64,000 nucleotides of DNA from Pseudomonadota bacterium (lineage in GTDB: Bacteria > Pseudomonadota > Gammaproteobacteria > Steroidobacterales > Steroidobacteraceae), in NCBI GenBank assembly GCA_021807675.1, contig JAKBCR010000004.1, forward strand, positions 1 through 64,000. The letters are read 5' to 3'. Position numbers and translations under genes: made by a program. The first letter of the stretch is position 1. The number at the start of each line of letters is the position of its first letter. The notes under the pieces were generated by a model that was given only the letters and a program-made list of their open reading frames with translations, was not told where the DNA came from and searched no databases. Positions 42,352 to 50,606 of this stretch are shown here, piece after piece.

Positions 42352-43373
42352 TGCGGCTGCGCAATGCGACGCCGATGACCGCGGGCTACACGCTCTCCAT
42401 GGAGCCCAGCGGGCGCGAGCTGTTGGTCGTGGTCGTGAAGGGAACTTTCCGCATCCCGGCGGAGCCGGGTGGGCGGCTGCGGCTCGCCGAGGAGCAGGTG
42501 CCGCTCGTCACGAGCGATGTCTTCCACGGCGAGCCGGGCCGCTCCGCGCCCAGGTACGAGGCCGATCTCGCGCCCCGGAAATCCTTCTGCGACCTGCTGC
42601 TCAATGGCTGCGCCTATGCGCCGGCTGGACAGCCCGCCGAGCGCGTCAAAGTGGGATTGAGAGTGGGCGAGTGGTCGAAGACCCTTGCCGTCGTAGGTGA
42701 TCGCGTGTGGCGGGTCGACGGCGGTATCCGGGCAAGCGCACCGCTTCCGTTCGAGCGCATGCCTATTACCTATGACTGCGCCTTCGGGGGTGTCACCACG
42801 CGCGAGGACGACCCCGCAGGAGCGGCCGCTTTCGCCAACAACCCGTCCGGCCGGGGTTTCTTCGCGGGCGAGGCGACACAGGCGCTCGCCGGGATGCCTC
42901 TGCCCAACACCGAGGAGGTGGGTGTCGAGGTGGCCCGTCCGGATGGAACTTACCGGCCGATGGCCTTCGGCGCGCTCGGGAGGCACTGGGAGCCTCGCCG
43001 GCGCTACGCGGGCACCTACGATCAGCATTGGCTGGACGAGGACGCCCCGTTCCTGCCCGCCGACTTCGACGATCGTTACTACCAGTCATCACCGGCTGAC
43101 CAGCAGCTCCCGCTGCTGACAGGCGAGCGGGCAGTCTCGCTCCTCAATCTGACACCCGACGGCCGGTGCGACTTCGTGCTGCCTGCGTTCGAGGCGGTCT
43201 TCTACATCACCCCGAAGAGGGGAGCGCGCGAGGCGCTCGAGGCACCGATCGATACCGTCCTCATCGAGCCGGATCTGCAGCGCGTCATGCTCACGTGGCG
43301 GATCGCGCGGCCCCTCAAGAGAAGCCTGCTCGAGATCGCCGAGGTTCAGGTCGGGCGCGCGGGGCGGACATGA
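42351..43373 (+). CDS. DUF2169 domain protein (putative T6SS adaptor)
   Basis: 340 residues from ATG 42351. The DUF2169 pattern is seen: MRLRNATPMTAGYTLSMEP at the start, VVKGTFRIP, and ITYDCAFGGVTTREDD...NPSGRGF in the middle. DUF2169 proteins are encoded in T6SS cargo modules and have been proposed to help deliver DUF4150/PAAR-type effectors. It is translationally coupled on both sides (TGATG at its start, ATGA at its end). Confidence 0.78.
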   Translation: MRLRNATPMTAGYTLSMEPSGRELLVVVVKGTFRIPAEPGGRLRLAEEQVPLVTSDVFHGEPGRSAPRYEADLAPRKSFCDLLLNGCAYAPAGQPAERVKVGLRVGEWSKTLAVVGDRVWRVDGGIRASAPLPFERMPITYDCAFGGVTTREDDPAGAAAFANNPSGRGFFAGEATQALAGMPLPNTEEVGVEVARPDGTYRPMAFGALGRHWEPRRRYAGTYDQHWLDEDAPFLPADFDDRYYQSSPADQQLPLLTGERAVSLLNLTPDGRCDFVLPAFEAVFYITPKRGAREALEAPIDTVLIEPDLQRVMLTWRIARPLKRSLLEIAEVQVGRAGRT

Positions 43374-44401
43374 GCCCACGCCCGCTGGCGATCCTCGGCA
43401 CAGGTCTCGTGACCCCGGTCGGACTCTCGGCGCCGGCCGCCTGCGCGGCGATTCGGGCAAAGGTGGCGAGCCCGATGGAGAGTCGCTTCCTCGACTCGGC
43501 GGGGGAGGTGATCATGACCTGCCCCGTGCCGCTCGCCGAGCCGCGCGAAATGCCGGCGAGGCTGGCGAGAATGGCCGCGATGGCGATCGAAGAGTGCCTC
43601 GATGAGGTGCCGCCTGCGGATGGCGAGGGCTTGCCCGTGCTGGTCTGCGTAGCCGAGGAGGGCCGTCCGGGACGCGCAGGCGGGCTTGACGCGTGCCTGC
43701 TCGCAGACATAGAGGCGGAGCTTGGCGGGCGGTTCTCGTCGGCCTCGGCACTCATTTCGCTGGGTCGAACAGGTGTCGCGTCCGCGCTCACCCGCGCACG
43801 GGATTTGGTCTATGAAGCCGGCGTGCCCCGCGTCCTCATCGCCGCGGCAGATAGCCTGCTCGGCGAGCAGCAGCTGGCCGCGCTCGATCGGGCCGGGCGC
43901 CTGTTGACTCCGGGCAATTCGGACGGCTTTCTGCCCGGGGAGGCCGCTGGCGCGATCCTCGTCGGCGCTCCCGCAGCGCCGGGCACTGCGGCGCAGCTCG
44001 TCGTGAACGGGATCGGGATCGCGCAAGAGGAGGCGACGCTCGAGTCGGGTTTGCCGCTGCGAGCGGACGGGCTGTTGCGCGCGATCCGCGCCGCGCTGGT
44101 CGAGGCCGGCTGCGGGGTGCACGAGCTCGACTTTCGCATCGCCGATCTCTCCGGCGAGCGGTACTACTTCAAGGAGGCGGCCCTCGCGGTCGTCCGTGTC
44201 CTGCGCCAAAGCAAGGACGAATTCGATCTCTGGCACGCCGCCGAATGCACCGGCGAGGTGGGCGCCGCGGCGGCCCTCGTGGCCCTCGCGGTCGCGGACG
44301 CGGCGTGCCGCAACGGATACGCGCCGGGTCCCGGCGTTCTCGTTCATTTGAGCAACGACGACGGCCGGCGTGCCGCGCTCGTGCTCGGCTACGGTGATTG
44401 A
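43370..44401 (+). CDS. Beta-ketoacyl-synthase-like protein without catalytic residues (T6SS-linked)
   Basis: 343 residues from ATG 43370, overlapping the DUF2169 gene by 4 bp. The thiolase/ketosynthase fold is suggested by LAILGTGLVTPVGLSA at the start, RVLIAAADSLL, and the C-terminal CTGEVGAAAALVALAVA. In active ketosynthases the nucleophile Cys lies in a DTACSS-like loop; here the matching segment (SALISLGRTGVASAL) has none. The usual GH before GAA is GE here. It therefore looks like a non-catalytic relative. Similar genes occur with DUF2169 and DUF4150 genes in other T6SS clusters; the role is unknown. Confidence 0.7.
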   Translation: MSPRPLAILGTGLVTPVGLSAPAACAAIRAKVASPMESRFLDSAGEVIMTCPVPLAEPREMPARLARMAAMAIEECLDEVPPADGEGLPVLVCVAEEGRPGRAGGLDACLLADIEAELGGRFSSASALISLGRTGVASALTRARDLVYEAGVPRVLIAAADSLLGEQQLAALDRAGRLLTPGNSDGFLPGEAAGAILVGAPAAPGTAAQLVVNGIGIAQEEATLESGLPLRADGLLRAIRAALVEAGCGVHELDFRIADLSGERYYFKEAALAVVRVLRQSKDEFDLWHAAECTGEVGAAAALVALAVADAACRNGYAPGPGVLVHLSNDDGRRAALVLGYGD

Positions 44402-44403
44402 CG

Positions 44404-44850
44404 ATGGCAAACCAGGTTTACGCCAACATGATGGAGGTCTGCTGCAAAGCGGCCCAAGGCAAGTCGCTCTGCGCATTTCCCGATGTCTGTATGACGCCCC
44501 CGCAGACCCCCGCCACCCCTCCGGGCGTGCCCGTCCCCTATCCCAACACGGGTCTGGCCTCGGACTGCGAGAACGGCTCGAAGAGCGTCGTGATCTGCGG
44601 CCAGGAGGTCATGCTGAAGAACAAGTCCTACTTCAAGAAGAGCGCCGGCGATGAGGCGGGGAGCGCGCCGAAAAAGGGCGTCATCACCAGCCAGATCCAG
44701 GGCAAGGTGTATTTCAACATGTGGTCCATGACCGTGCAGATCGAGGGGGAGAACGTCGTGCGTCACCTCGACATCACGACTCACAACCACGCCGGCGCGA
44801 TGCCCGGCAATACGCCGCCCTGGCCGTATCTGGACGAGATGGCCGTCTGA
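44404..44850 (+). CDS. DUF4150 / PAAR-like spike-tip protein
   Basis: 148 residues from ATG 44404 (a TTG two codons upstream is less likely). It shows the DUF4150 features: CVxFPDVCxTPP-type start, VPVPYPNTGLASD, GSKSVVICGQEVMLKNKSYFKKSAGDEAG and an HNHAG stretch near the end. DUF4150 proteins are PAAR-like and can cap VgrG. This one is short and carries no fused toxin domain, so any effector would be a separate protein. Confidence 0.82.
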   Translation: MANQVYANMMEVCCKAAQGKSLCAFPDVCMTPPQTPATPPGVPVPYPNTGLASDCENGSKSVVICGQEVMLKNKSYFKKSAGDEAGSAPKKGVITSQIQGKVYFNMWSMTVQIEGENVVRHLDITTHNHAGAMPGNTPPWPYLDEMAV

Positions 44851-44861
44851 GAGAGCCAGGC

Positions 44862-46169
44862 ATGTCGACAGGTCGAACGCCCGTAAACCGTGCTCCCAGC
44901 GACGGATCGATTGCCGCTCGCCGCGCACCTGTTCCCGCCGTTCTGCGACAGCACGTCGATGACGCGGCCGATCTGCACGCGATCCGGACGCGACTTTGCA
45001 CCGCTCCGCACGTGAAGCTTGAGCACCTGCGGCGATTCGATGACCGCCTCGCCGCTCATCTCGATGCGCTTGCGATCGCCGGTCCGCCGGCCAGACGTCT
45101 TTGCGAGACGGCGCTCGAGGCGGCCGCTCCCTCCGCCGTATTCACCGCTACCGTACAGGCCCTTGGCAGCAGGGACGTGGAGTGGCTCGAGCGCCTGCTC
45201 GCCTTGGCTGAAGTCCTGCCGCCCGTGCGGGACGGGCTGGTGGCGGCCTTCGGTTGGGCCGAGCCCGAGCAGCTTCGCGGAACCGTCGCGACGCTGCTTC
45301 GCTCGGAGAATCCTCTGAGGCGATACCTCGGGGTCGCCGCGTGTGGAATGCATCGCGTCGATCCCGGGCTCGGCACGTCACGACTGTTGAATGACCCCGA
45401 CGCGCGGGTGCGCGCTCGCGCCTGGCGAACGGCGGGCGAGCTCGGCCGCCACGAGCTCGCGCCTGCTGCGGCTGCTGCCTTGTCCGCTGAGAAGGACCCC
45501 GGGTGCCGGTATTGGCTTGCCTGGGCCGCGGTGTTGCTGGGCAACCGCGGGCCGGCGCTGCAGGCTGCGGCGCAGATCGGAACCGTTCCCGGCGAGCATC
45601 AGGAGGAGGCATTCGGACTGGCGCTCCAGGCGTTGCCCCTCGATGCCGCGCACGAGCTGTTGCGGCCCTTGGCACGCGGCGCTGCGCAGATTCGTCGAGT
45701 CGTCATTCGCGGTGCGGGCGTCGTGGGCGATCCCACCTATCTTCCATGGCTGCTCGGCCACATGACGGACGATGCGCTCGCTCGCCTTGCCGGCGAGTCG
45801 TTCAGCGCAATCACGGGCATCGATCTCGCCGCGCTCGACCTCGAGCGCAAGCCGCCCGAAGACCTCCAGAGCGGCCCGAGCGACGATCCCGAGGATGCGC
45901 GCGTTCACCCGGATGCGGACGACGGTCTACCCTGGCCGGACGCGGCGAAGGTGCGATCGTGGTGGGACGCCAACGCGCATCGGTTCCAACGGGGTACGCG
46001 CCACTTCATGGGTGAGCCGCTGAATCGCGAGAATTGCCTGCGGGTGCTGGCCCAAGGCTGTCAGCGGCAGCGCATCGCGGCGGCAATCTCCCTCGCGCTG
46101 CTCAGTCCCGGCGAGCCCCTGTTCGAATGGCGTGCTCCGGCACGCCGGCAACAGAGCGCGCTGGCATGA
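44862..46169 (+). CDS. TIGR02270-like T6SS-associated repeat protein
   Basis: 435 residues from ATG 44862. It is Ala- and Leu-rich with HEAT-like helical pairs (for example ENPLRRYLGVAACGMHRVD, DPDARVRARAWRTAGELGRHEL). It ends with a conserved-looking block, WWDANAHRFQRGTRHFMGEPLN, that I associate with the TIGR02270 family found in T6SS cargo modules. The role may be scaffold or adaptor. It is the last plus-strand gene before the inserted autotransporter group. Confidence 0.72.
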   Translation: MSTGRTPVNRAPSDGSIAARRAPVPAVLRQHVDDAADLHAIRTRLCTAPHVKLEHLRRFDDRLAAHLDALAIAGPPARRLCETALEAAAPSAVFTATVQALGSRDVEWLERLLALAEVLPPVRDGLVAAFGWAEPEQLRGTVATLLRSENPLRRYLGVAACGMHRVDPGLGTSRLLNDPDARVRARAWRTAGELGRHELAPAAAAALSAEKDPGCRYWLAWAAVLLGNRGPALQAAAQIGTVPGEHQEEAFGLALQALPLDAAHELLRPLARGAAQIRRVVIRGAGVVGDPTYLPWLLGHMTDDALARLAGESFSAITGIDLAALDLERKPPEDLQSGPSDDPEDARVHPDADDGLPWPDAAKVRSWWDANAHRFQRGTRHFMGEPLNRENCLRVLAQGCQRQRIAAAISLALLSPGEPLFEWRAPARRQQSALA

Positions 46170-46364
46170 GCTTTCCGCCGGGAGGGTCATGAGCGAGCGC
46201 CGCTCGGGCGCGATCCATTGACTCAATTGACCGCTTCCGGCGGAGGAACGCTGCCCTGGCCGGGCTGCTGGAGCAAGGGCATGTCTGGACGCATGAATTC
46301 GTCGTCGGCGAGCTCCCGTGTGGCAACCTGACCGTATCCCAGTACGGCTGATGCAGCGACGGAG

Positions 46365-46997
46365 TCATCGACCGTCCTGAGATCGGGATCCCAGGTCGGC
46401 GCGTTGGTAGACGTATCGCCCCACGTGCCGCAGACGGATCTGCGGGTCGATGTACGGTCGATGCCCGACGCGCCTCGCGAGCGCCGAGAAGAAGTAGTCC
46501 TCCGACAGGAATTCCCCTTCGCTGACGCCGCTCTGGAAGAAATGCCGCTGCGACTTGCCTTGATAGGTGTAGGTCGGGCAGAGCCCCGAGCCCGCCAGAT
46601 CATCGAAGACGCGCCGATCGATGCCCAGAAACCCGCAGGGGATGTCGCGTACCGGGACGAGACCTCCCGCGCTGCCGCAAGCGCCAGGCTCCGGACGAAA
46701 TGTCCACGGCAGCTCCCGCGACTTGGCGGGATAGAGGCCGCTCACCAGCGAGACCGGGGCTCGCGCCAGGCGCACCAGATCGTCCCGCGAGAAGCCGATG
46801 TCGCCGTCGATGAAGACGAGCCGGTCACAGTCGCCGGCGAGAAACTGCGCCGCCAGCACATCGCGCGCGCACGAGATGTTGGAGCAGCCTTCCACGCAGG
46901 CCCAACCGACGTAGAGACCGCTGATCGAGATCAGGCCGCTGATGAACTCGCGATCCGCGCGGCCGTCGATGAGCGGTGTCGCAACGAGGATCTTCAT
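46365..46997 (-). CDS. GT-A-type glycosyltransferase behind the autotransporter
   Basis: 210 residues. The nucleotide-sugar-binding motif is FIDGDIGFSRDDLVRLA (DGD near residues 64-66) and the acceptor-side motif LSEDYFFSALARRVG. It starts 3 nt after the autotransporter stop on the same strand, so the two are surely co-transcribed. No membrane helix is present, so it acts in the cytoplasm. Glycosylation of the autotransporter is a reasonable inference. The last ten residues look out of keeping: another frame continues with plausible sequence to 46223, hinting at a late frameshift. Confidence 0.8.
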   Translation of the reverse strand: MKILVATPLIDGRADREFISGLISISGLYVGWACVEGCSNISCARDVLAAQFLAGDCDRLVFIDGDIGFSRDDLVRLARAPVSLVSGLYPAKSRELPWTFRPEPGACGSAGGLVPVRDIPCGFLGIDRRVFDDLAGSGLCPTYTYQGKSQRHFFQSGVSEGEFLSEDYFFSALARRVGHRPYIDPQIRLRHVGRYVYQRADLGSRSQDGR

Positions 46998-47000
46998 GAG

Positions 47001-49265
47001 CTACGACGAGCCGAGCTCCACGCGCAGCCCGATGTCGAACTGGTGCTCGCTGATGAGCTGAAGGCCCGAGATCGCACCGTAATCGATGAAGCCCGCGATG
47101 CCATACGGGAACTGAGCCTGCAGGCTCAAGCGCCAGTCGAAGTAGTTGCGGTTGAGGGAATCGCTGTAGACCTGGTACATCCGGGCCGAGGCGCCCGGCA
47201 GCGTATCGGCTGCGAATCCGACGAACTGCGCCCGCGCGTCGTTGCGGAACTCGTGCAGGTAATGCGCCTGTATTTGCGGCAGGAGCACCGCCCAGGGCGT
47301 CTTGATCGCATAGGAGGCATAGCCTCCGAGCTTCGCGAGCAGCGAGTCGGTCGTCATGCCGGAGTAGGTCAGGTCGAGACCCCCCGCGCCGCTTTCGGCG
47401 AAGCCGCCGACACGCACCTGCCGGTATTCGACGCCGAGCGAGGGACCGAAGGCAATCGCGCGCCAGTTGAAGTCTCCGCCCGCGGTCGCGCTCGCCATGT
47501 ACTCGCGCGAGCCGGTGGAGCCGTGGGCCGTCATGGAGCACACGCCCCCGCCGCAGCCGGCACTGTTGGAGCTGCTCTCGTAACTGATCTGGCGGTCGAG
47601 CGCCAGCGAGCTGTGCTCGAAGCCGGCCAGCCAGTCGACGTGAAAGCGTTCCGTGAAGTAACTGCCGTACAGCGTTGCCGACCAGTGTCGGGCATCCAGG
47701 CGGCCGGCGGCGTTGTAAAAATCCGTGTGGCCAAGGCCGTAGCCGCCGGCAATCCCGAGCACATAGGAAGTCCCTAGCCGGTAGTCGGTTCCGACAGTGA
47801 TTCCGTCGTCCTCGTAGCCGAAGCCCTCCTCGGCGCTCGTGGTGCTCTGCGAGCCCCGGCGAAGCGTCCCGCTCATGAACACACCCAGGCGATTGTCGAG
47901 CAGGCCACCGGGGGAATCGGCGCCCGCACTGCCGCCGAGCGCCCCGCGGGCCAGTTGCAGGATGGGCCCGAGGAGGGCCTGGGCCGGCCCCGGCAGACCC
48001 AGCTCGAGGCCCGTCAGGCTGATTCCGCGCTCTCCTGCCTGCACAGCCTGCAGGCGGCTGTCGATATTGGCGATCTGTCCCGCCGCGAACTGCATCGGCA
48101 TGCGGGCGGCTGCCATGACCTGGCGGCCGGAGATGGCATTCATGGCAGTCTGCAGTCCGGACCCGTTCGCGCCGCCCGAATAGTCGGAGATCAGCGCGGT
48201 GCACTTCTCGAGCAGATCCTGCTGTGCAGCCGAGAGCGCAGTGCCCGTGTCTGTCGCCTGAGCCAGCGCGCCACAGGTCTGCTCCACCCCTCGCGCCGTC
48301 GCGACCTGCTCCGGAGTCAAGTTGGGCTGGCTGGAGAGAGGCGCGTTGGTGACCGTGCCGGGCCCTTGAGAGATGAGCAGCTTGATCGTCGAGCCGCGCG
48401 CCGCCGCCGTACCTGGCGCCGGCTGCGAGCTCGCGATGTCTCCCGCCGATACGCTGGTGCTGTACACCGTCCCCACGGTCACCGCGAATCCCGCGGCCGT
48501 CAGCTCCGCTGTGCCCGCCGCCTGCGTCTTGCCGACCAGGTCGCTCGGGACCGTGACGGTCGGCGTCAGGACCGTGATCGTCATGGTGCCGCTGGCGATT
48601 TGGTCCCCGCCGTCGGAGACCTCATAGATGAGCGAGTCGGTGCCGGTGAAGCCGGGGCTCGGCGTGTAGCTGACCGAAGTCCCCGAGAAGCTGGCGGTAC
48701 CGTGCGTCGGGCCGGACGACAGGAACACCGCGAGGGGCAGGCCGCTGCCGCAGCTGACGTTGTCGCACTTGATGTCGCCGCTCGCGGCGAGATCCACCGT
48801 GAGCGGGGTCCCGGAGGTGGTCGATGCCGTGAAGCTGCTCGCGCTGAGCTGTGCGGGCTCGTCGGTCACCGAGACCGTCGAGGTTGCGCTCGCCGGGCCG
48901 CCGGGCGCGTTGACCCCGATGGAGAAGGAGTCGTTGCCAAAGTAGTCGGGTGCCGGCGTGTAGACGTAGGTCAAGGTGCAGCTCATAAAGCCGCTGACGG
49001 ATGTGGGGCAGGTGCTGCCGCTCGCTTGATAAGCTACCGTGCCCCCGCCCGGGGACGCGACGCTCTGGGTCCAAGTCAGTGTCGACGAGAAGCTGCCGGA
49101 GACCGTGACGCCGACGGAAAAAGTGAATGGGCTCGGCGGGGGATTGGTGACGAAGAAGCCCGTCGGCGCCGAGAGGGAGATCGACGGAGCGGCTTGCGCC
49201 TGCGCCGTCTGGACATGGGAAAGTATCGAGCCTGCGGCCAGCAGCCCAGCCGCACCTCGCATCAT
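47001..49265 (-). CDS. Autotransporter with Ig-like and PASTA passenger domains
   Basis: 754 residues from ATG 49265 (an in-frame GTG at 49313 is an alternative). A signal peptide (about 1-25, ending AQAQA) is followed by a Ser/Thr/Gly-rich passenger with two Ig/cadherin-like modules (about 45-135 and 140-233, each with the pattern YTPxPxFxGxDS). A PASTA domain follows (236-302, VPSDLVGKTQAAGTAELTAAGF), then a helical linker with two Cys (331, 355) and a C-terminal autotransporter barrel (about 457-754). It should be displayed on the outer membrane as an adhesin or wall-binding protein. PASTA normally occurs in Gram-positive kinases and PBPs. Confidence 0.88.
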   Translation of the reverse strand: MMRGAAGLLAAGSILSHVQTAQAQAAPSISLSAPTGFFVTNPPPSPFTFSVGVTVSGSFSSTLTWTQSVASPGGGTVAYQASGSTCPTSVSGFMSCTLTYVYTPAPDYFGNDSFSIGVNAPGGPASATSTVSVTDEPAQLSASSFTASTTSGTPLTVDLAASGDIKCDNVSCGSGLPLAVFLSSGPTHGTASFSGTSVSYTPSPGFTGTDSLIYEVSDGGDQIASGTMTITVLTPTVTVPSDLVGKTQAAGTAELTAAGFAVTVGTVYSTSVSAGDIASSQPAPGTAAARGSTIKLLISQGPGTVTNAPLSSQPNLTPEQVATARGVEQTCGALAQATDTGTALSAAQQDLLEKCTALISDYSGGANGSGLQTAMNAISGRQVMAAARMPMQFAAGQIANIDSRLQAVQAGERGISLTGLELGLPGPAQALLGPILQLARGALGGSAGADSPGGLLDNRLGVFMSGTLRRGSQSTTSAEEGFGYEDDGITVGTDYRLGTSYVLGIAGGYGLGHTDFYNAAGRLDARHWSATLYGSYFTERFHVDWLAGFEHSSLALDRQISYESSSNSAGCGGGVCSMTAHGSTGSREYMASATAGGDFNWRAIAFGPSLGVEYRQVRVGGFAESGAGGLDLTYSGMTTDSLLAKLGGYASYAIKTPWAVLLPQIQAHYLHEFRNDARAQFVGFAADTLPGASARMYQVYSDSLNRNYFDWRLSLQAQFPYGIAGFIDYGAISGLQLISEHQFDIGLRVELGSS

Positions 49266-49442
49266 GCGGCGGACTAAAGCTGCTAACTCGGACTCCCCCA
49301 AAGCACCATCCACCGGTCGAAGTTTGGACGACTGTCGTCCGCGCACACCCTGCGGGTGAGTCGACGTCAGCGCAAAAATTGTGCGTTGAGGTAGGATAGC
49401 ATTGGTGAGGTTGTATCGCACGTCTCCCCCCGCGCGGTAAGC
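49266..49442. promoter_or_regulatory. Divergent promoter region between autotransporter and glycosyltransferase
   Basis: This 177-bp gap separates divergent genes and is locally less GC-rich around 49375-49420 than its surroundings. It should hold both promoters. I cannot place a confident -35/-10 pair. Confidence 0.4.
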
Positions 49443-50207
49443 ATGACCACTCGGGCAAAGCATGTCGTCGTCACGCCGTACCTGCACGAAGCGTCCGCGC
49501 TGATCGTCAGATGCATTGCGAGCGTCAAGCGTCAAACGACTCGCACCGATCACCTGGTGGTCGCCGACGGCTGCGCGCAGGACTGGCTCGATCGCGAAGG
49601 CGTACGTCACTTGAGACTCGACCGCACGCACGCCGATTTCGGCAACGCCGCTCGAGGCATCGGCGCTCTGCTGGCGGTCGCCGCAGACTACGAATCGATC
49701 GCGCTTCTGGATGCCGACAACTGGCTCGATCCAGATCACATCGAGCGCTGCATCGCCGCCTCCCGCTCGCTGCCGGGCGAAGGCTGCGACTTCGTGGTTG
49801 CAAGACGAAGGTGGATTCGGCCGGACGAGACGGCGATAGAGAACGTTCCGGACGAGGCGCCGGAGTGGCACGTGGATACGAATTGCTTCGTGCTGCTCCG
49901 AGGCGCCTTCCATCTGGTGTCGCTGTGGTCAAGCATGCCGCGGGAGTTGAGCGCGATCGGCGATCGCATCTTCTACACCGTGCTCCGCAACAGCGGACTG
50001 TCAAGCGCATCCGTGGAGCGTCCCACCGTCAACTACAGATGCCTCTGGGAATACGTGTACCGTGCGGCGGGCGAGCCACCACCGCCCGGGGCGAAGCCGT
50101 CCCTGGACGCCTCGGCAATCGAGGCCTGGTTGCGATCCCGCTCGGACCGCGAGCTCGAGATCGCGAGCCGTCTTGCGGGGGTGCGACTGCAGCGTCCCGA
50201 GACCTGA
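49443..50207 (+). CDS. Glycosyltransferase family 2 protein
   Basis: 254 residues of GT-A type. HVVVTPYLHEASALIVRCIASVKRQT starts the nucleotide-binding region, ALLDADNWLDPDHIERCI carries the DxD-type motif, and WHVDTNCFVLLRGAFHLV follows. It is cytoplasmic with no membrane segment. It is divergent from the autotransporter operon, and another glycosyltransferase lies on the far side. The inserted group therefore has two transferases around one surface protein. Confidence 0.85.
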   Translation: MTTRAKHVVVTPYLHEASALIVRCIASVKRQTTRTDHLVVADGCAQDWLDREGVRHLRLDRTHADFGNAARGIGALLAVAADYESIALLDADNWLDPDHIERCIAASRSLPGEGCDFVVARRRWIRPDETAIENVPDEAPEWHVDTNCFVLLRGAFHLVSLWSSMPRELSAIGDRIFYTVLRNSGLSSASVERPTVNYRCLWEYVYRAAGEPPPPGAKPSLDASAIEAWLRSRSDRELEIASRLAGVRLQRPET

Positions 50208-50321
50208 GCGGCGCTCGCCGGGGCGTGCCGGGCCGCAAGCCGTCGAGATGTGCTCTCGTCGCTTGCGTCCCGTGGTGGTTTCAGGTACTTACCTTGCAGT
50301 TTTGCCGGCTAAGGGGTCGAT

Positions 50322-50600
50322 GTGGCGCGGGCCAAGGTGATCGATTTCGATTACTACCAGTTCATCGGCATCCTGCGGCGCGCGACCGACACGGGAAAGC
50401 GGCTGGAGCAGGCGGATGCGGGATGGGCGCAGTACATCAAGTCTCACGGAATCAACGAGATCGCCGCTTCCGCCATTGCCCGCCAGAAATTCGAGAGCCC
50501 GGCGGCCGTGATCATCGACGAAGGCCAGGAGACCGACGGGCTTTATTTCTATTCGAAGAATGAAGAGGCGTGTCTCCGGCTGGTGCCGCTGCCCGAGTAG
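50322..50600 (+). CDS. Small unrecognised protein opening the second T6SS operon
   Basis: 92 residues from GTG 50322, with AAGGGG 5 nt upstream. It has no signal peptide or membrane segment; it is mixed helical and strand (KVIDFDYYQFIGILRRATDTGKRLEQ...). It lies only 6 bp before the FHA-protein gene, so it is co-transcribed with the second T6SS operon. The family is unknown to me; a regulatory or assembly role is possible. Confidence 0.7.
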   Translation: MARAKVIDFDYYQFIGILRRATDTGKRLEQADAGWAQYIKSHGINEIAASAIARQKFESPAAVIIDEGQETDGLYFYSKNEEACLRLVPLPE

Positions 50601-50606
50601 GCGGCC

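Noticed and set aside
47955-49277. 440-residue plus-strand frame opposite the autotransporter
   Set aside because: It is an Arg-rich shadow of the autotransporter gene with no recognisable domain; the minus-strand reading has a signal peptide, Ig-like and PASTA domains and a barrel.
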